DNA of 64,000 bases from Bacteroidales bacterium (GTDB taxonomy: Bacteria > Bacteroidota > Bacteroidia > Bacteroidales > F082): assembly GCA_030690365.1 (NCBI GenBank), contig JAUYGX010000023.1, positions 1-64,000 on the forward strand. The letters run 5' to 3'. Shown piece by piece: positions 59,814 through 64,000 of this stretch (position 1 is the stretch's first letter; each line of letters opens with the position of its first letter). Position numbers and translations under genes: made by a program. The notes under the pieces were generated by a model, which saw only the letters and a list, made by a program, of their open reading frames with translations, made no database searches and was not told the origin of the DNA.

Positions 59814-60848
59814 ATGCGCAGAAAGCAAACTACACTTAAAGGAATTGCAGAAATACTTGGTGTTTCGCACACTACCGTTTCCAGAGCGCTCAAAGACCAT
59901 CCTGACATCAGTGAGGAAATGAAAATTCAAGTCCAGCAACTGGCCAAAGAGCTTAACTATCATCCAAATAACCTTGCCGTTAACTTAAGAAAAAATCAAT
60001 CCAGCACAATTGGCGTTATCATTCCTGAAATATCATTTTATTTTTTCCCTTCTGTACTCAAAGGCATCGAAGAAGTGGCCCACAACATGGGTTACAATGT
60101 AATGATCATGCAATCGAACGAATCGCTACAGCGTGAAAAAGAAAATGTAAGTTTATTGCTGGGAAACAGAATTGCCGGCCTGTTGGTTTCTGTTTCGTAC
60201 GAAACAAAAGAATACAGTCATTTTGATGAAATTGAAAACGCAGGTATCCCCATCGTGTTTTTTGATAAAGTGGTAGAACAGAAAAACATTTTCAAGGTAG
60301 ATATTGATGGAATTAAAGCAGCCCGTGAAGGAACAACACACCTGATTGAATCAGGTTTTAAGAATATTGTCCTGTTGGCGGGCAATCCTAACATGTCTAT
60401 TTCGATCGACCGCATAAAAGGTTACAAACAAGCCCTGGAAGCAAATGGCATGGACATGGTACAGGAGAACATCCTGTATGCAAATAATTTAGACGAGGCA
60501 GAGTTTGTAACACAGCAAGTGATAAGCCGTAGAAACCGCCCTGACGCGATATTTACCATTAGCGACCAAAATCTTTCGGGCGCCTTACAAGCCATTAAAA
60601 AAGCAGGTCTGACCATACCAGATGATATTGCCATACTTTCGTTCAGTGACGGCCCCTTAACAACCATTATGAATCCATCCATTTCGTCGATTAAACATTC
60701 AGGTTACCAAATAGGCAACAAAGCCGCCAGCCTGCTCTTTTACCGCATTCAAAATCCTGAACAGGCCCTTATCCCTATTGTACAGATTCTTGAAACTGAA
60801 TTGGTTATCAGAGAATCGACACGTAAAAGGCAAGGCACAAAACAGTAA
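59814..60848 (+). CDS. LacI-family transcriptional regulator
   Basis: TLKGIAEILGVSHTTVSRALKDHPDISEEMK HTH; periplasmic-binding-like ligand domain. Confidence 0.95.
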   Translation: MRRKQTTLKGIAEILGVSHTTVSRALKDHPDISEEMKIQVQQLAKELNYHPNNLAVNLRKNQSSTIGVIIPEISFYFFPSVLKGIEEVAHNMGYNVMIMQSNESLQREKENVSLLLGNRIAGLLVSVSYETKEYSHFDEIENAGIPIVFFDKVVEQKNIFKVDIDGIKAAREGTTHLIESGFKNIVLLAGNPNMSISIDRIKGYKQALEANGMDMVQENILYANNLDEAEFVTQQVISRRNRPDAIFTISDQNLSGALQAIKKAGLTIPDDIAILSFSDGPLTTIMNPSISSIKHSGYQIGNKAASLLFYRIQNPEQALIPIVQILETELVIRESTRKRQGTKQ

Positions 60849-60879
60849 CTTTACAACAGCCTGTTACTTCTCAAAAGGT

Positions 60880-61749
60880 TTAAAAGATAAGTTCATCGGG
60901 CAGTTGGGGTGTTGCGCCTTTCTGCGTACATACAAATGATGAAACCCGGGCAGCGTGTTGATGAATCTGGCGCAGCGGTTTCTTATTGATCAAACCCATA
61001 ATCAAAGCTGCCGAAAACGAATCACCGGCACCAATGGTGTCAACAACCTGAATGTGTGTAGCTTCCACCCTGGAGACCTCCTTATCTGTGTACAACAAGC
61101 TGCCTTTTTCACCCTTGGTCAATGCGATGAGTTTGAGGCCAAATTTTTGCAAAATAACATGGAGTTTTTCTGTTTCATCAGAGGGCAATTGAAGCAAATC
61201 TGTGAGCAAGTCCAACTCTTCATGGTTAATTTTAAGCATGTTGCAAGCATTTAGCGAACGCAAAAGTATCTCTCTTGTGAAGTATTGCTGCCGGATATTG
61301 ATATCGAAAAGTTTAATGGCCTGATCGGGCATCCGCGACAATACTTTATAAATAGTTTGTTGTGTCAACAGACACCGTTGGGCCAGCGATCCAAAACAAA
61401 TCGCCGAAGCAACGTCAGCCAAAAATTCAATTTCGGTGGTATATTGAATATGATCCCATGCAACATTTTCAATAATGTTGTATTCAGGGTTGCCCTGATG
61501 TAATTTTACTTCTACAGACCCTGTGGGCCAGTCAGTTTTAGCCAGGTGATAACGCAATCGCTTTTTTACAAGGACATCGATCATTTCTTCCCCGAGAGCA
61601 TCGTTCCCTATAGCACTAACAACCACTGCGTCAGCACCCAACTGCCGCGCATGAAAAGCCACATTTGCCGGAGCTCCGCCAAGTTTCTTCTCACCGGGAA
61701 GCAAATCCCAGAGTACTTCGCCCAATCCAATGACTACTGGTTTTCTCAT
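60880..61749 (-). CDS. PfkB-family carbohydrate kinase (fructokinase-like)
   Basis: GLGEVLWDLLPGEKKLGGAPANVAFHARQLGA, VVDTIGAGDSFSAALIMGLI. Confidence 0.9.
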   Translation of the reverse strand: MRKPVVIGLGEVLWDLLPGEKKLGGAPANVAFHARQLGADAVVVSAIGNDALGEEMIDVLVKKRLRYHLAKTDWPTGSVEVKLHQGNPEYNIIENVAWDHIQYTTEIEFLADVASAICFGSLAQRCLLTQQTIYKVLSRMPDQAIKLFDINIRQQYFTREILLRSLNACNMLKINHEELDLLTDLLQLPSDETEKLHVILQKFGLKLIALTKGEKGSLLYTDKEVSRVEATHIQVVDTIGAGDSFSAALIMGLINKKPLRQIHQHAARVSSFVCTQKGATPQLPDELIF

Positions 61750-61763
61750 TTGAACGGTAATTT

Positions 61764-63008
61764 TTAGTTTTCGTGAGTATATTCGCTTGCTTCAATTTGG
61801 GCCAGCCTCATCAAAGTTGGCTTTTTTATCCAATTATATAACATACCTACGAATAAGATAGCGGCAAATACTGTGGCCAACATAAATCCATAAATGGCCT
61901 GCGAACCAAAGGCATCGCTTACCACTCCCATGGCCAATGGCCCCAAAGCAGCTCCTGCGGCTGTAAAAAATAAAATGATCCCGGCCACGGCACCACCTTG
62001 TACTTTTGGAAAACAACTGATTCCTTTTGAGTTGATGGTTGGATAAATCACCGACATAAAAAGCCCCGATAATGGCAAAAGTACTACCCTGACAGAGGCA
62101 TCAGTAAACACGCTGATACTAAAACACAAGAATATCAACAAGCTGAAAACGGCCAGTACACCAGCCCAGTTAAAACGCTGCATCATCCATGCACCCAGAA
62201 AACGTCCTCCGGCACGGAGAATAAAAAATATAGGCAGTGCATAAGTTGCCATTAATAAGAATGGGCCATCGTAACCAAAAATCAGCGTTGGCATCCATAC
62301 ATAAATGGCAGCTTCCACCGACACATATAAAAAGGCCGCCAAAGAAAAGCCCAACGCAAATGGATCTTTAATCATGGTAAAAGTCCGTTTCAGATTAATG
62401 GGCTCTTCTGACGTTTTAATGGTTTTCGGGTAACGGGCAAACATGGCCATTACGATCAACACAACCGACATGGTGGCGGCCACCACATACAAATATTGCC
62501 ACTCCACCCCTTTCGATAAAAAGTAGGTAACAATAAACGGCCCGATAATGGCGCCCACTCCAAAAAAACCTTCCACATTGTTCATGGTTGAGGTATGCTC
62601 TTTGGTAGATCTGGAAATATCACCAATCAACGACAAAGCACCCGTTTTAAATATACCGATGGCAACGCCCGAAATCATCAACAGGGTCAGGAAAAACCCA
62701 AACGATTTCCCTACCAGAAACATATAAGAACTAAGTACAAACAGCATCAGTCCTATGATAATGGTTGCCTTTCTGCCTAATTTATCTGCCAGGAACCCCA
62801 ATGAGATACCCGCTATGGCAATGGCAATCATGGGGCCATAATGCAACAGGCCTGCTGCGGTCATGCTCAAGTTAAACTGCTTCATCACCTCAGGTATGAT
62901 CACTCCTACCGCATCGGTAGTCATGGCAAACATCAGGAACATCATGTAGGTGAGCCATTTAATAACAACTAAACCATTTTGCCTTGTGGGCTTTGCGTTT
63001 TTTAACAT
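61764..63008 (-). CDS. MFS transporter, probably sugar-related
   Basis: 12-TM pattern, GFLADKLGRKATIIIGL; located between fructokinase and glycoside phosphorylase genes. Confidence 0.85.
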   Translation of the reverse strand: MLKNAKPTRQNGLVVIKWLTYMMFLMFAMTTDAVGVIIPEVMKQFNLSMTAAGLLHYGPMIAIAIAGISLGFLADKLGRKATIIIGLMLFVLSSYMFLVGKSFGFFLTLLMISGVAIGIFKTGALSLIGDISRSTKEHTSTMNNVEGFFGVGAIIGPFIVTYFLSKGVEWQYLYVVAATMSVVLIVMAMFARYPKTIKTSEEPINLKRTFTMIKDPFALGFSLAAFLYVSVEAAIYVWMPTLIFGYDGPFLLMATYALPIFFILRAGGRFLGAWMMQRFNWAGVLAVFSLLIFLCFSISVFTDASVRVVLLPLSGLFMSVIYPTINSKGISCFPKVQGGAVAGIILFFTAAGAALGPLAMGVVSDAFGSQAIYGFMLATVFAAILFVGMLYNWIKKPTLMRLAQIEASEYTHEN

Positions 63009-63034
63009 CCGGGTAAGATTATAATTTTGTAAAA

Positions 63035-64000
63035 CTAAAAGACTTTCATTAATATTTGTCCGCTCTCATCTGTATGAACTATGTTGAAACGGCCTGTTTT
63101 GAAATCGGCAGACAGTGTGGCTTTTGCGTTTATATGATACCATGAAACTATCAAAGTATGAGCGTCGGAAGGATGGATAACCATGTTTCCATTAAAAGCC
63201 GGATGCAAGTTTCTAAAGAGGATCAATTCCTTCAACCTCACCACCACAGTTTTTTGAAGAGCTTGATTCAGCTCTTCTCTGGTATAATAATGCCGGTTTA
63301 TATCGCGACCTATATTGGTTTTTGCCAAAAGATCCATGTCATTTTCTCCAGCCAACAGTCCAACATAATAAATTTGTGGGATACCGGGAGCGAAAAACTG
63401 AATGGCACGGGCCAGGAGATAATGCTGATCGTTTCGTCCCAGGGCATCGTAGTACGTAGTATTCACCTGATACAAATCCAGATTGGAAGCGGCAGCTCCT
63501 GTTGCTTTTTCGCTTTGTCCTCGGGTATTGATATGAATTTGTTCAACAATCCGATCCAGCCTTTCGCCTTCTATCAATCCTGCATTTTCACCATCTCTGG
63601 CCACATCCACTATGCCAATGCCATCGTGGGTATCCAATACTGTGAAGGCGTTGCGGGGACCTATTTCGAGCCATCTTTTTAAGTTTGCTGCCTCCTGGTT
63701 GAAAATGCTGTCGAGCACCAACACAGGGAGTGCGAAATCATAAATATAGTCCACTTTCTTAGCTATCTCGATCTGGGTTTTGTAATGGGAATGAATCTCG
63801 ACCAGGACTTCAATTCCTCTATTACGTGCTTTTTCGGTAAGTTGATCAATAAAATCAAAGGTTTCAGGTATCATGAAACAAGACGTTCCTTTTCTTTTAA
63901 TGGCATATCCCGCTGCATCCAGCCTGATCATTTTAATGCCGACACGCTGAAAGGTTGACAGGATTTCTTCCAGATAGCCTACTCCTTCACTGCTATTTAC
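63035..64000 (-). CDS. GH13 sucrose-phosphorylase-like protein, 5' end beyond the window
   Basis: IKMIRLDAAGYAIKRKGTSCF, AFTVLDTHDGIGIVD, APGIPQIYYVGLLAGENDMDLL; frame stays open to the right edge (VNSSEGVGYLEEILSTFQRVGIKMIRLD). Confidence 0.85.
   Translation of the reverse strand, partial: VNSSEGVGYLEEILSTFQRVGIKMIRLDAAGYAIKRKGTSCFMIPETFDFIDQLTEKARNRGIEVLVEIHSHYKTQIEIAKKVDYIYDFALPVLVLDSIFNQEAANLKRWLEIGPRNAFTVLDTHDGIGIVDVARDGENAGLIEGERLDRIVEQIHINTRGQSEKATGAAASNLDLYQVNTTYYDALGRNDQHYLLARAIQFFAPGIPQIYYVGLLAGENDMDLLAKTNIGRDINRHYYTREELNQALQKTVVVRLKELILFRNLHPAFNGNMVIHPSDAHTLIVSWYHINAKATLSADFKTGRFNIVHTDESGQILMKVF

Overview
This 64 kb window looks like a chromosomal segment of a Bacteroidota (CFB-group) bacterium. 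The evidence is repeated TAnnTTTG-type -7 promoter elements, a T9SS type B (CHU_C-like) C-terminal domain, and typical Bacteroidota gene neighbourhoods. Most of the content is housekeeping or ordinary accessory: pepD-like dipeptidase, ECF sigma factor, sugar MFS transporter, marR-adaptor-RND-tolC efflux operon, proS, peroxiredoxin, PagL-like deacylase, TPR/PAS histidine kinase plus receiver, mazG, PAP2 phosphatase, MacA/MacB-like pair, guaB, a run of three SurA/parvulin-like genes followed by moxR, a CHU_C surface protein, two M16 peptidases, glyA, sixA-ppk1, a TPR protein, gap, a very large dikinase-like protein, a receiver-kinase hybrid, icd-gltA, and a LacI/fructokinase/MFS/sucrose-phosphorylase-like cluster truncated at the right edge. 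I saw no rRNA, CRISPR array, intact IS element or prophage, and recognised no tRNA by eye. The most interesting items are: (1) a 1373-aa dikinase-like protein with an ATP-grasp plus swivelling-His module, no PEP/pyruvate TIM barrel and about 870 N-terminal residues I cannot assign; (2) three dispersed intergenic repeat families (a ~43-bp ATGATT-periodic element in three copies, a ~61-bp double-hairpin REP-like element in two copies, and a cluster of degenerate TCGGAATGACA units); (3) a Gly/Tyr-rich then Ser/Thr/Arg-rich lipoprotein; and (4) an SurA-like lipoprotein that appears to have no parvulin domain, between two PPIases. All family calls are from reading the translations; no database search was run.
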